From assembly GCA_902788605.1 (NCBI GenBank), contig CADAKX010000007.1, positions 1 to 64,000 on the forward strand: 64,000 bases of DNA, given 5' to 3'. The translations under genes and the position numbers were made by a program. Of the stretch, positions 40,572-51,845 are shown piece by piece. The DNA comes from an uncultured Prevotellaceae bacterium. GTDB lineage: Bacteria; Bacteroidota; Bacteroidia; Bacteroidales; Bacteroidaceae. The notes beneath the pieces were generated by a model, which was not told where the DNA came from, did no database searches, and saw only the letters and a program-made list of their open reading frames with translations. Numbering within the stretch: the first letter of the stretch is position 1; the number at the start of each line of letters is the position of its first letter.

Positions 40572-41147
40572 CTAGTCGTTCTCGTTGCCGCCGCCAGAGG
40601 GAGGATTGGTGGTGCCGCCCTGGTTGCCCGAGCCGCCCTGGTTCTGGTTCTGACCGCCACCATTTTCGTTTTGGTTTTGGTTTTCGTTGCCAGAGGTTTC
40701 CTCCTCGACCACGCCGGGGTCGGCACTGGTCACGCGCTTCACGATGTCGCCGTTGCGGTCGTAGCAGGTGATCTGGATGGCCGTCGACGAGAGCTCCTCC
40801 TTGAGTTCGGTTGACGGGGTGAAGATGATGCGGCGCACGGTGATGAGCGACGACTTGACGTCGTTGACATCGGCCACCGACTTGGCGCTCAGACCAAAGC
40901 GCATGGTGCCCAGTCCGGGCATGGGTACGCTGTGACCCTCGGTGGCCCAGGCCTTGATGACCTCGCCGGCGGCATCCCAGCAGGCATGCATGACGCCCTC
41001 CTGGACTCCTGAGCGGATGGCCGCCTCTCGGATAACCTTCTCTTGAGTGAGTGACGAATAGATCTCGGGCAGCATCACGTAGCGGTAGTCGCCAGCAAAC
41101 TTGCCCACCTTGAACTCACGTTCCTTTGCTTTTACTTTCAGTCCCAT
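40572..41147 (-). CDS. HU-like DNA-binding protein with Gln/Asn/Gly tail (copy B)
   Basis: A 191-residue protein. Residues 1-130 are an HU-like domain (LKVKAKEREFKVGKFAGDYRY at the start, VIREAAIRSGVQEGVMHACWDAAGEVIKAWATEGHSVPMPGLG, RRIIFTPSTELKEELSS). The tail is Asn/Gln/Gly repeats ending TTNPPSGGGNEND, identical to copy A. The start 41147 lies 83 nt after the -7 box at 41230; a further upstream ATG at 41273 precedes that promoter. The leader resembles that of the smalltalk gene at 44649. The product probably binds or organises DNA for the cassette; no target is known. Confidence 0.9.
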   Translation of the reverse strand: MGLKVKAKEREFKVGKFAGDYRYVMLPEIYSSLTQEKVIREAAIRSGVQEGVMHACWDAAGEVIKAWATEGHSVPMPGLGTMRFGLSAKSVADVNDVKSSLITVRRIIFTPSTELKEELSSTAIQITCYDRNGDIVKRVTSADPGVVEEETSGNENQNQNENGGGQNQNQGGSGNQGGTTNPPSGGGNEND

Positions 41148-41229
41148 AATCTTGTGTGTTTTAAATGGTGAATAAATAGGGTTAAAAATGTGTGTTTTCC
41201 ATGGTATTAGATTTCTCTTAACCACGATA

Positions 41230-41261
41230 CAAAGGTACAAAATTTCTGTGAAATATGCAAA
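41230..41261 (-). promoter_or_regulatory. Promoter of HU copy B
   Basis: Minus strand TTTG (41258-41261) and TACCTTTG (41230-41237), 20 nt apart. The leader 41148-41229 is homologous to the smalltalk leader. Confidence 0.8.
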
Positions 41262-41291
41262 CATTTCGCCCACTTTTTTCTAATTTTTTTT

Positions 41292-41346
41292 CGACCGCAC
41301 TCCAGTGGTTTTTCGAGTGCGGTCGGACAATTGTTGGAGTGCGGTC
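41292..41346. repeat. Three copies of GAGTGCGGTC upstream of the HU promoter
   Basis: cgaccgcactc (41292-41302) pairs with gagtgcggtcg (41315-41325), a perfect 11-bp inverted repeat with a 12-nt spacer; a third direct copy is at 41337-41346. It starts about 30 nt upstream of the HU -33 box. No T-run follows on either strand, so it is not an ordinary terminator and may be an operator. Confidence 0.75.
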
Positions 41347-41374
41347 TTGCAACTGATGGCATGTACAAAAGCAA

Positions 41375-42283
41375 TCAGAACAGGATGTCACAGAGGTCGG
41401 TGTTGGGCGGATAGTCCTCCATCCGACTTGAAATATTATACTCGATGCCAGTGGTATGATCCATCCGACGAGCCCATTTCTCATAGCAGCCGCTGTCGGG
41501 AAACAACGTGACACGGCGGCCGCGCAGGCATTCTACCTTTTCGGCATTCAGACCGCCGCAGCCACAGGTGGCCAGCCACAGAAGCTGAGGATGGTGGGCG
41601 GCCATGACGAGGGCCGTCTTCTCGCTCTCTACGAGGCACACGTGGGCATGTGGGCGCTGCGCCAGCAGATGCTGTCCGAAGAGACACTGATAGAGTTGCC
41701 AGTCGAGCGGCAGCTGACCCTCGCGGATAAGTCGGGCGTGCACCCACCCCTGATGGCCCAGTCGGTGGCCGTCGGTGCCATACTGCATGATGTGTCCGCC
41801 GTGCACGCGTCCGAGTTCGTCTATCTGCCAATAGATCACCTCGCCCTGGCGCGTGGCTCCCAACTGATAGTCCTCATAGACGCGCTGCAAAACCTCGCTA
41901 TCGAGGTTCAGTTGCAGGGCGCAGGGTCCTGAGATCCACTGCCAGAGGAAGCTGTTGGGCGAGTGGCTACGCATCACCAGATCCATGGGCAGTGGCTGGA
42001 AGGGCGGCAGGGGTGGCGGTGTCCAGTCGGGTGTGGTGCTCTTCTTCACGTAGTCGGCCCAGTTGGGGGTGTCGCAAAAAAAATGGCCGGGCGTGTAGTG
42101 ATAGCCGCATGAGTTCTCGTGGTCGCACTTGCCCACGTTGTCGGCCAAATAGCTGCAGTTATTGTGGGTGTCCACATAGCGCACGAAGCACTTCTTGCGT
42201 CCGCACTTCGGACAGGTGGTTTTCTGTTGGCGGTGACCCGTGATGCGCGGGCTCTCCAGGAGGTATCTGCAATTGGTGTTCAT
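41375..42283 (-). CDS. Zinc-ribbon / Toprim primase-like protein (DUF6371-like)
   Basis: A 302-residue protein. The N-terminus has paired Cys motifs (TTCPKCGRKKCFVRY, then CDHENSCGYHYTPGHFF) forming a CHC2-like zinc ribbon. The middle (about 150-185) has GEVIYWQIDELGRVHGGHIMQYG. The C-terminal half has a Toprim-like pair: HVCLVESEKTALVMA (catalytic Glu) and VTLFPDSGCYEKWARRM (Asp). This is the build of phage and mobile-element primase-type proteins in Bacteroidota. Start 42283 (MNTNCRYLL) lies after the hairpin at 42331; an ATG at 42349 is inside that hairpin. Function on DNA is inferred. Confidence 0.75.
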   Translation of the reverse strand: MNTNCRYLLESPRITGHRQQKTTCPKCGRKKCFVRYVDTHNNCSYLADNVGKCDHENSCGYHYTPGHFFCDTPNWADYVKKSTTPDWTPPPLPPFQPLPMDLVMRSHSPNSFLWQWISGPCALQLNLDSEVLQRVYEDYQLGATRQGEVIYWQIDELGRVHGGHIMQYGTDGHRLGHQGWVHARLIREGQLPLDWQLYQCLFGQHLLAQRPHAHVCLVESEKTALVMAAHHPQLLWLATCGCGGLNAEKVECLRGRRVTLFPDSGCYEKWARRMDHTTGIEYNISSRMEDYPPNTDLCDILF

Positions 42284-42320
42284 AGTTTCTATTTTTTTTA
42301 GTGATTTGACGAAAATTTTG

Positions 42321-42393
42321 GCGGATTCTCGTCGGGTGGTCGTGACCATTATATATATATATGGTCACGACCACCCGACAATAATCTATCCGC
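42321..42393. repeat. Perfect 19-bp-arm inverted repeat with an AT spacer
   Basis: Arms gtcgggtggtcgtgaccat (42331-42349) and its exact complement (42361-42379) flank tatatatatat. An outer 6-bp stem gcggat (42321-42326) / atccgc (42388-42393) continues it after internal loops. It lies between the ATPase stop and the primase start. There is no T-run on the minus strand. Confidence 0.92.
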
Positions 42394-42397
42394 GGGT

Positions 42398-43498
42398 TCA
42401 GAAGGCAAGCGCCATGTCGGGTGAAGCATGGATGTTTCCGTCCGACTCAAACAGTAATTGTTCTTTAAGCCATCCCGAAATATGGCTTGATACTGTTTGA
42501 CGCGTTAATCCAAACTTCTTCATGAGTATCTCTGTGAGCTTCTTTCTGCTGATGACACAGCCATTGTCACGAATAGCCAACAGCGCATAGTCCAGACGTT
42601 CCTTCTGTTTCTTTTCTGTAGCCTCTTGACGCTGTTTCTGCAAATCAGCACGGCGCTGCTCCTCATCCAGTCGGCGCTGCTCGTCGGCATTGATAATGTG
42701 GCCGTCTCTGTCGAACATGATGCTCCAGTCGGGCATCTCGGCATGGCGGGCGTCCGAACAGGTGACGGTGATGACGCTCGAGTCGCGGTTCTTGCGGCAC
42801 TCCAGCACCGTGCCCGCCTTCTGGGCCAGCATGGTGCCCAGGTGGCCGCGCATGTTGTGGTCGTCGTCGGCTTTGTTGGTGTGGAGCACGCAGACCATGG
42901 CCAACTGCTTGTCCTCGCCGATGCACAGCAGCTCGTGGATCAGTTGCTTGGCCATCGACTCATCGTTGAACGACGCCACAAACTCTACGATGCCGTCGAC
43001 CACCACCACCTGGGGCTGGAAGTCATCAATGAGCAGCCGCATGTCGTCCAGCAGCAGGTTGAAGTCGCGGCGACGCAGGGCATAGACCTGCAGGTGGTCG
43101 TCGACATAGGTGGCGTCGAGACCCGTCATCTGTATCACGTCGGTCACAATGAGTTTGACGTCGCTCTGTTTCTGCTCGGTGTCGAGATAGAGCACGCGGG
43201 GCGACTCTACGCCCGAGACCAGGCGAAACTGACTGCCGTTCATCCAGGCGGCCAGACACACCTTGAGGGCCGAGGTCTTGCCGCACTTCTGCTTACCCTT
43301 GAGTCCGTGGATGTCGCCCAGCGAAAAGAGTCCCACCTCGTCAACAGTCAGCGTGGGCGTCTCGGGTTCCACCTCGGTGGTGCTCGCCACGCGCATCTTG
43401 GTCAGCGCCTCCAGTCGTTCCTGGCGCTTCAGTTCTTGGTTTGTGGGCTGGGCAATGGCCTGCTCCACGATCTCCTTGTCTGTATTATTTCCCATCAT
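42398..43498 (-). CDS. RecA/RepA-like AAA ATPase with C-terminal winged helix
   Basis: A 366-residue RecA-fold ATPase. It has Walker A LKGKQKCGKTSALK (about 65-78), a Walker B-type VVVVDGIVEFV (about 163-173), and LHTNKADDDHNMRGHLGT, which is the helicase-family His/Asn segment of RepA-like proteins. A charged coiled linker (about 275-310, RRLDEEQRRADLQKQRQE) leads to a winged-helix region (KKLTEILMKKFGLTRQTVSSHISGWL). RepA-like ATPases load or act as replicative helicases on plasmids and phages. It lies 114 nt upstream of the primase-like gene. Confidence 0.8.
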   Translation of the reverse strand: MMGNNTDKEIVEQAIAQPTNQELKRQERLEALTKMRVASTTEVEPETPTLTVDEVGLFSLGDIHGLKGKQKCGKTSALKVCLAAWMNGSQFRLVSGVESPRVLYLDTEQKQSDVKLIVTDVIQMTGLDATYVDDHLQVYALRRRDFNLLLDDMRLLIDDFQPQVVVVDGIVEFVASFNDESMAKQLIHELLCIGEDKQLAMVCVLHTNKADDDHNMRGHLGTMLAQKAGTVLECRKNRDSSVITVTCSDARHAEMPDWSIMFDRDGHIINADEQRRLDEEQRRADLQKQRQEATEKKQKERLDYALLAIRDNGCVISRKKLTEILMKKFGLTRQTVSSHISGWLKEQLLFESDGNIHASPDMALAF

Positions 43499-43664
43499 TT
43501 TTCTTTAGATTCTTTTTGAGGAAATAATGCGGTCCCGGACTTACCTTGCTGACAGTCGTGCCCGTTTTGCCGCCTCTTCGTGATGAGCACGCAGCTTCGT
43601 GCCTGAGAAGATAGTGGCAAAGATAGACAATTTCCGCCCCTGGCGTCATAGGCGCCATACGTGG

Positions 43665-43716
43665 TTTCCGATAAAGTTTCCGATAAGCTATGAGATTTCC
43701 GAAAGATTTTCCGATA
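43665..43716 (-). repeat. Four TTTCCGAWA repeats at the end of the unknown gene
   Basis: Copies are at 43665-43673, 43677-43685, 43696-43704 and 43708-43716, two pairs each at a 12-nt spacing. Two copies encode the last codons (LSEN LSEIS-stop) and two follow the stop. Either a tandem 3'-end duplication or iteron-like sites near the RepA-like gene. Confidence 0.75.
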
Positions 43717-44164
43717 GTAAGGTTTTGTAGAAAAGGGCCGAGAAGCGAAGGACGATTTGCTTGCGTCTCAAATACTCGTCGCGCGCGTCGGTGTCCCTGA
43801 ACGTCCATTGTGGCCATTTGCCCTCGATAAAGCCTTTGTATTGAGATAGCGTGGAGACACCTGCCACGCCATCCACCCTCAAGTATTTCACCAAGTAATT
43901 TTGATAAGACTGAACCGAAGAGAAAAACAAGTCAGTCTTCACCTTGCTCATCTCGTTGAGGAACTGCATCACCCATATATAGTCGTAGCCATGCTCCATC
44001 AGTCCCTCTTGCTTCATCGTGTCAAGCGCACGCTTCATACGACAGTCCACAGCCTCCAAGAGCAGGGAGCAGTCGCTCTCTACCTTCTCGGCCAGGCCGT
44101 TCGCCACCAGGGCGTTGGCCATCAGATTGCCTTCGGGAGTATCTTTGATAACGAGGATAGCCAT
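43688..44164 (-). CDS. Unknown 158-residue protein of the cassette
   Basis: Not recognised. It begins MAILVIKDTPEGNLMANALV, has an acidic helix-rich middle and a basic, aromatic C-terminal half (WPQWTFRDTDARDEYLRRKQIVLRF). There is no signal peptide or TM segment. It is first on the minus strand of the cassette, about 190 nt upstream of the ATPase gene, behind a -7 box TAATTTTG at 44321-44328 and a long leader. It may be a DNA-binding or accessory replication factor, from context only. Confidence 0.65.
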   Translation of the reverse strand: MAILVIKDTPEGNLMANALVANGLAEKVESDCSLLLEAVDCRMKRALDTMKQEGLMEHGYDYIWVMQFLNEMSKVKTDLFFSSVQSYQNYLVKYLRVDGVAGVSTLSQYKGFIEGKWPQWTFRDTDARDEYLRRKQIVLRFSALFYKTLLSENLSEIS

Positions 44165-44648
44165 GCAATGTCGTCAGCTTTTTGGGGTTGATTATTACGT
44201 CATTAGAGACAATGTGGTTGACATTGCGGGCGATACCTCCTGAGCCCTTGATGCCGAGAGTTTCAAGCACAACCTCGCGGACCGCTCGGCTCAGGACCGT
44301 TCGGCGGGCTACACATCGCGCAAAATTAAATAAAACCTCTCTCTGCATCATCTTCCTTTCATTAGCTCGTTTTTTATCCGCCAATTTTTTCCAGGGGAAC
44401 GAACCGTAAGGCAAAAATAGTGTGTTTTTCCGACACCACCTAAAGATTTGACATAATTTCCTTGATTTACCTCAAATACTTGATTTAGATTAACCCGAAT
44501 GTGGTAGCCTTTTTGCAAAAATAATGCATGAAAAATTTGGTAATTTCAAACTTTTTTCGTAACTTTGTAGGGTGTTAGAAAGAATCTAATACCATGAGAA
44601 ACACACAGTTAACAGTAATGTCTAACCCTTTAAAACACACACAGGATT
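44165..44648. other. Divergent intergenic region of the cassette
   Basis: 484 nt between the unknown gene and the smalltalk gene. On the minus strand TAATTTTG at 44321-44328 predicts a transcript with a leader of about 150 nt that holds a long inverted repeat, cctgagcc (44239-44246) / ggctcagg (44288-44295), with an inner cttga / tcaag stem. On the plus strand the smalltalk promoter occupies 44536-44567. An alternative minus-strand frame through the leader has no family resemblance. Confidence 0.6.
44536..44567 (+). promoter_or_regulatory. Promoter of smalltalk / membrane protein / M15 genes
   Basis: TTTG (44536-44539) and TAACTTTG (44560-44567), 20 nt apart. Confidence 0.8.
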
Positions 44649-44738
44649 ATGAACAAAACAACAAAAACCATCCTCCAGATCATCAGTTACATCATCGCCA
44701 CCATCCTCGGCGCCGCTGGAGAAGCCGTAATGATGTAG
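44649..44738 (+). CDS. 'Smalltalk'-type 29-residue peptide
   Basis: MNKTTKTILQIISYIIATIL then GAAGEAVMM: a charged start, one hydrophobic helix (about 8-22) and a Gly/Ala-rich end. Size, composition and position next to an HU gene and a wall hydrolase match the tiny Bacteroidota proteins named smalltalk, whose function is unknown. The leader resembles the HU copy B leader. The most likely partners are the membrane protein and M15 peptidase downstream. Confidence 0.7.
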   Translation: MNKTTKTILQIISYIIATILGAAGEAVMM

Positions 44739-44768
44739 AAAATTGTACATTCTAAACCTTATTCTATC

Positions 44769-44987
44769 ATGGAAAACACACCTTACAAGATTTCACAGTA
44801 TGTATGCGCGGTGCTGCTCATTGTCAGCAGCATCGCGCTGGTCACCTATCAGGTGGTCCACATCGACGACGTGGCAGGCGGACTGCTCTACTACGTCGCA
44901 CAGTCATTCCTCCTGGCGGGCTCGATCTTCGGACTCCACCAGTATCTCAAGAACCTCAAGGCACACACCCATGGAAACACACACTGA
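44769..44987 (+). CDS. Small two-TM protein, holin-like
   Basis: A 72-residue protein with hydrophobic helices at about 11-28 (VCAVLLIVSSIALVTYQV) and about 38-57 (GGLLYYVAQSFLLAGSIFGL), then a His/Lys-rich end (KNLKAHTHGNTH). Its size, two-helix form and position directly before a peptidoglycan peptidase gene fit a holin, but no homology was tested. It overlaps the M15 gene by 17 nt. Confidence 0.7.
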   Translation: MENTPYKISQYVCAVLLIVSSIALVTYQVVHIDDVAGGLLYYVAQSFLLAGSIFGLHQYLKNLKAHTHGNTH

Positions 44988-45420
44988 CAACACACTCCAG
45001 GCGACCAGCAACCAGCTGGCCGCCATTCAACTGTCGCCCCACTTCACGCTGGGCGAGATGCTCACCCTCGACCGTCACCCCGACAACCTGCCCAGCCTTC
45101 AGGCCGTGGTGTCGCTGGCCTACGGCTGTCAGCTGATCCTGGAACCGGTGCGCCAGGAGGTGGGACCCATCATCATCAACTCGGGATTCCGCACCCCCGA
45201 GGTCAACCAGCAGGTGGGTGGCGTCAAGGGCAGTCAGCACCTGCTGGGCCAGGCCGCCGACCTGCGTCCCCAGGATCCTCGTCAGTTTGAGCGTCTGGTG
45301 GCCCTGCTGCGCCGCCACGCCCTCACCGACCAACTGCTCACCGGCCGCGGCTGGCTCCACCTCTCGTGGAAGCCCTTCGGCGTGCCGCGCCACTACGTCG
45401 CCATCGACTATTATGGCTGA
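44971..45420 (+). CDS. M15-family peptidase (phage endolysin-like)
   Basis: A 149-residue protein with the M15 D-Ala-D-Ala / L-Ala-D-Glu peptidase signature. SGFRTPEVNQQVGG is followed by the zinc ligands in GSQHLLGQAADLRP (His and Asp) and by GWLHLSW (third ligand His). There is no signal peptide, so it would need a holin or lysis to reach the wall. It starts at ATG 44971 inside the previous gene and is followed by a strong terminator. Likely a lysis enzyme of phage origin. Confidence 0.88.
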   Translation: METHTDNTLQATSNQLAAIQLSPHFTLGEMLTLDRHPDNLPSLQAVVSLAYGCQLILEPVRQEVGPIIINSGFRTPEVNQQVGGVKGSQHLLGQAADLRPQDPRQFERLVALLRRHALTDQLLTGRGWLHLSWKPFGVPRHYVAIDYYG

Positions 45421-45428
45421 AAACTGAG

Positions 45429-48715
<3,287 letters not shown>

Positions 48716-48716
<1 letters not shown>

Positions 48717-49711
48717 TGAACATGAATAGAATCCTCATCATAGCGGCACTCTCGGTAGTGCCGCTATTCATTTCGGCCCAGCGACAGCAGCAGTTCCGCA
48801 AGCTGATGCCCAAGGGCAACTACAGCGGCATATGCCCACTGGGCAACGGCCGCTATGCCCTGGTGGACGACAAGGCCAAGAGCGACGGCTTCCGACTGGC
48901 AGCCATCAGCATCGACACCACACGGCAGCGCATCACGGCCGTCGAGGACCTGGGCTATCGCTCCAGCGGACTGCCCAACCGCGACATGGAGGGAATCTGC
49001 TACAGGCCATCGACTCAGACGCTCTTTATCAGCGGCGAGGCCGACAACGAGGTCTATGAATACACGCTGGACGGACAGCGCACGGGGCGACGACTGGAGA
49101 TGCCCACAGACATCAAGCGGGCCAGCCACAACTACGGACTGGAGGCGCTGACCTATGACGCCCGCCGTCACCTGTTCTATGCCATGACCGAGCGTCCCCT
49201 GCCGGGCGAGCAGGCCGTCCGACTGATGGTCTTCGGCGACGACCTGCAGCTGAAGCACGTGTATCTCTATGAGCCCGACGCGCCCATCAGCCGCAAGCAT
49301 GTCTATGGGGTCTCGGCGCTGTGTGCCCTCAGCGACGGCCGACTGCTGGTGATGGAGCGCCAGATACGGGTGCCCAAGCTGAAGGTGGGCGCCAAGACAC
49401 TGACGCGCATCTATGAAGTGGGATTTAACGATGAGAAACAAACAGCAAAGCAGGGCTCAACAAAACAGCAGGGCTCAACAAAACAGCAGGACTCAACAAA
49501 ACAGCAGGCCCCGACGAAAGGTCAGGACCTGCTGAAAAAGAAACTGGTGACGGAGTTTCGCACGCGGCTCACCATCACCAGTCGGAAATTTGCTAATTTC
49601 GAGGGCTTCTGTCAGGTGTCCCCCAGCCTGCTACTCCTCATTGCCGATTCTCAGAATCAATACAAGGGTGTGTTGCGCGACTGGTTTCGCCTGGAACTTC
49701 TCAAAGATTAG
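48716..49711 (+). CDS. Esterase-like phytase-family protein, exported
   Basis: A 331-residue protein with a signal peptide (about 1-21) and the beta-propeller-like pattern of the 'esterase-like activity of phytase' family: GICPLGNGRYALVDDKAK, MEGICYRPSTQTLFISGEADNEVYEY and FANFEGFCQV. The start overlaps the GH2 stop (TAATG), so the two are coupled. Residues about 243-271 are an 18-bp repeat-encoded insert (QGSTKQ QGSTKQ QDSTKQ QAPTKG). The substrate is unknown. Confidence 0.8.
49445..49534 (+). repeat. In-frame 18-bp tandem repeats
   Basis: Units start at 49445, 49463, 49481, 49499 and 49517; the first three share cagg(g/a)ctcaaca and the last two diverge. Encoded Gln/Ser/Thr/Lys repeat lies in a probable loop between propeller blades. 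Confidence 0.85.
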
Positions 49712-49755
49712 CCGCATTCACTAGGTAGTAAAACAATGTAGTTTTCAAAAACTCA

Positions 49756-51702
49756 TTAGAAGTTCTTGGTCTGCTCGGCCACCTCGGCGTTGATCTTGTC
49801 GATAAACTGCTGGATGGTCATAGTAGCCTGCTCGCCACCACCCTGCTGACGCATGGATACGAGTCCCTCGGCAGCCTCCTTCTCGCCTACGATAACCATG
49901 TAGGGGATGCGCTTCAGCTCGTTGTCGCGAATCTTGCGGCCCAGCTTCTCGTTGCGCAGGTCGATAGAACCACGCACGCCCTGCTCGTTGAAAGTGCGCA
50001 GTACGCTTTGGGCGTACTCATTGTACTTCTCTGACAGAGGCAGAACAACCACCTGGTCGGGAGTCAGCCACAAGGGGAAGTGACCGCTGGTGTGCTCGAT
50101 GAGCACGGCGGTGAAACGCTCCATAGAACCGAAGGGGGCACGGTGAATCATCACAGGCGTCTTCTTCTGGTTGTCCTCGTCGGTATATTCCAACTGGAAG
50201 CGCTTAGGCAGGTTGTAGTCCACCTGGATGGTACCCAGCTGCCAGCGACGGCCAATGGCGTCCTTGATCATGAAGTCGAGCTTAGGACCATAGAAGGCGG
50301 CCTCGCCATATTCTACCTTGGCGTGCAGACCCTTCTCTTCGCAGGCCTCCTGGATGGCCTTCTCGGCCAGTGCCCAGTCTTCGTCGCTACCCACGTACTT
50401 CTCGTGGTTGTTGGGGTCGCGCAGAGAAATCTGTGCCTCGAAGTTGAAACCAAAGGCAGAGAGCACCACGTTGATAATGTCCATCACGTTGAGGAACTCC
50501 TGCTTCACCTGGTCGGGACGGCAGAACAGGTGGGCGTCGTCCTGGGTGAACGAGCGCACGCGGGTCAGGCCGTGGAGCTCGCCGCTCTGCTCATAGCGAT
50601 AAACGGTGCCGAACTCGGCAATACGCAGGGGCAGGTCCTTGTATGAACGGGGCTTCCAGGCGAAAATCTCACAGTGGTGAGGACAGTTCATGGGCTTCAG
50701 CATGTACTCTTCGTCTTCCTCGGGGGTGTGGATGGGCTGGAACGAGTCCTTGCCGTAGTGATCCCAGTGGCCAGAGGTCACATAGAGGTTCTTTGAGCCA
50801 ATATGCGGAGTGATAACTTCCTGATAACCATAACGTTTCTGAACCTTGCGCAGGTGGTCCTGCAGGCGCAGACGCATGTCGGTGCCCTTGGGCAACCAGA
50901 TGGGAAGACCCTTGCCAACCTTGTCTGAGAACATGAAGAGCTCCATCTCCTTACCAATCTTGCGGTGGTCGCGCTTCTTGGCCTCCTCGAGCATCACGAG
51001 ATACTCGTCGAGCATCTTCTTCTTGGGGAAGGTGATACCATAGAGGCGCTGCATCTGCTCGCGGGTGGCATCGCCACGCCAGAAGGCACCGGCAACAGAG
51101 GTCAGCTTGATGGCCTTAATCTCGCCTGTGTCAACAAGGTGAGGACCACGGCAGAGGTCGGTGAAATTACCCTGGGTATAGGTGGTGATGGTGCCATCCT
51201 CGAGGTCCTGCTCGATGTGCTCGCACTTATAGGTCTGACCGTTGGCGGCAAACTCCTTCAGGGCGTCGGCCTTGGCCACCTCCTTGCGAACCACGGGCTC
51301 CTTCTTAGAGGCCAGTTCACGCATCTTGTTCTCGATGGTAGCGAAATCGCTCTCCTTGATGCTCTCGCCATTGGGCAGCAGCACATCATAGAAGAAACCA
51401 CTCTCTACGGCAGGACCAAAACCGAACTGAATGCCAGGATACAACTCCTGGAGGGCTTCAGCCAGCAGGTGGGCAGAGGTGTGCCAGAAGGTGTGCTTAC
51501 CCTGCTCGTCGTCCCACTTATAGAGCTCAATCTGTGCGTCCTCGTTGATAGGACGGTTCAACTCCACCGTTTCGCCATTCACACCGCAGGCCAAAACGCT
51601 GCGTGCCAGAGCAGGCGAAATGCTCTCGGCAATCTGAAATCCCGTTACGCCCTGCTCATACGAGCGAACAGATCCGTCGGGAAAAGTAATCTTAATTTCC
51701 AT
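49756..51702 (-). CDS. thrS: Threonyl-tRNA synthetase
   Basis: A 648-residue ThrRS. It has an N-terminal TGS domain (1-60), the editing domain ([17 protein letters not shown] near 75 and [17 protein letters not shown] near 185), the class II core with [12 protein letters not shown] (zinc Cys/His), [26 protein letters not shown] (motif 2) and [16 protein letters not shown] (motif 3), and an anticodon-binding C-terminus. infC-rpmI-rplT, its usual followers in related genomes, are absent here. Promoter at 51736-51767. Confidence 0.97.
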   Translation of the reverse strand: MEIKITFPDGSVRSYEQGVTGFQIAESISPALARSVLACGVNGETVELNRPINEDAQIELYKWDDEQGKHTFWHTSAHLLAEALQELYPGIQFGFGPAVESGFFYDVLLPNGESIKESDFATIENKMRELASKKEPVVRKEVAKADALKEFAANGQTYKCEHIEQDLEDGTITTYTQGNFTDLCRGPHLVDTGEIKAIKLTSVAGAFWRGDATREQMQRLYGITFPKKKMLDEYLVMLEEAKKRDHRKIGKEMELFMFSDKVGKGLPIWLPKGTDMRLRLQDHLRKVQKRYGYQEVITPHIGSKNLYVTSGHWDHYGKDSFQPIHTPEEDEEYMLKPMNCPHHCEIFAWKPRSYKDLPLRIAEFGTVYRYEQSGELHGLTRVRSFTQDDAHLFCRPDQVKQEFLNVMDIINVVLSAFGFNFEAQISLRDPNNHEKYVGSDEDWALAEKAIQEACEEKGLHAKVEYGEAAFYGPKLDFMIKDAIGRRWQLGTIQVDYNLPKRFQLEYTDEDNQKKTPVMIHRAPFGSMERFTAVLIEHTSGHFPLWLTPDQVVVLPLSEKYNEYAQSVLRTFNEQGVRGSIDLRNEKLGRKIRDNELKRIPYMVIVGEKEAAEGLVSMRQQGGGEQATMTIQQFIDKINAEVAEQTKNF

Positions 51703-51735
51703 ATCTACAATATATGTGTATTTTTAAATCGCGTG

Positions 51736-51767
51736 CAAAGGTACAAAGAAGCAAGGAAAAAAACAAA
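51736..51767 (-). promoter_or_regulatory. thrS promoter
   Basis: Minus strand TTTG (51764-51767) and TACCTTTG (51736-51743), 20 nt apart, 33 nt before the start. Confidence 0.8.
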
Positions 51768-51784
51768 TTATTATGAAATTTTCT

Positions 51785-51815
51785 TTTGCATTCTGCTCAC
51801 TTATTCGTACCTTTG
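51785..51815 (+). promoter_or_regulatory. Promoter of the mannitol dehydrogenase gene
   Basis: TTTG (51785-51788) and TACCTTTG (51808-51815), 19 nt apart, followed by CATCC. Confidence 0.75.
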
Positions 51816-51845
51816 CATCCCAGAATCAAAACAATTCTTATTATT

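Noticed and set aside
38903..40726. 607-codon open frame antisense to uvrB
   Set aside because: It mirrors uvrB in a GC-rich gene, is rich in His/Val/Leu without motifs, and uvrB is unmistakable on the plus strand.
44022..44414. Minus-strand frame through the leader of the unknown cassette gene
   Set aside because: It overlaps the better gene at 43688-44164 in another frame, its upstream part precedes the -7 box at 44321, and the protein has no recognisable feature; a leader RNA is the simpler reading.
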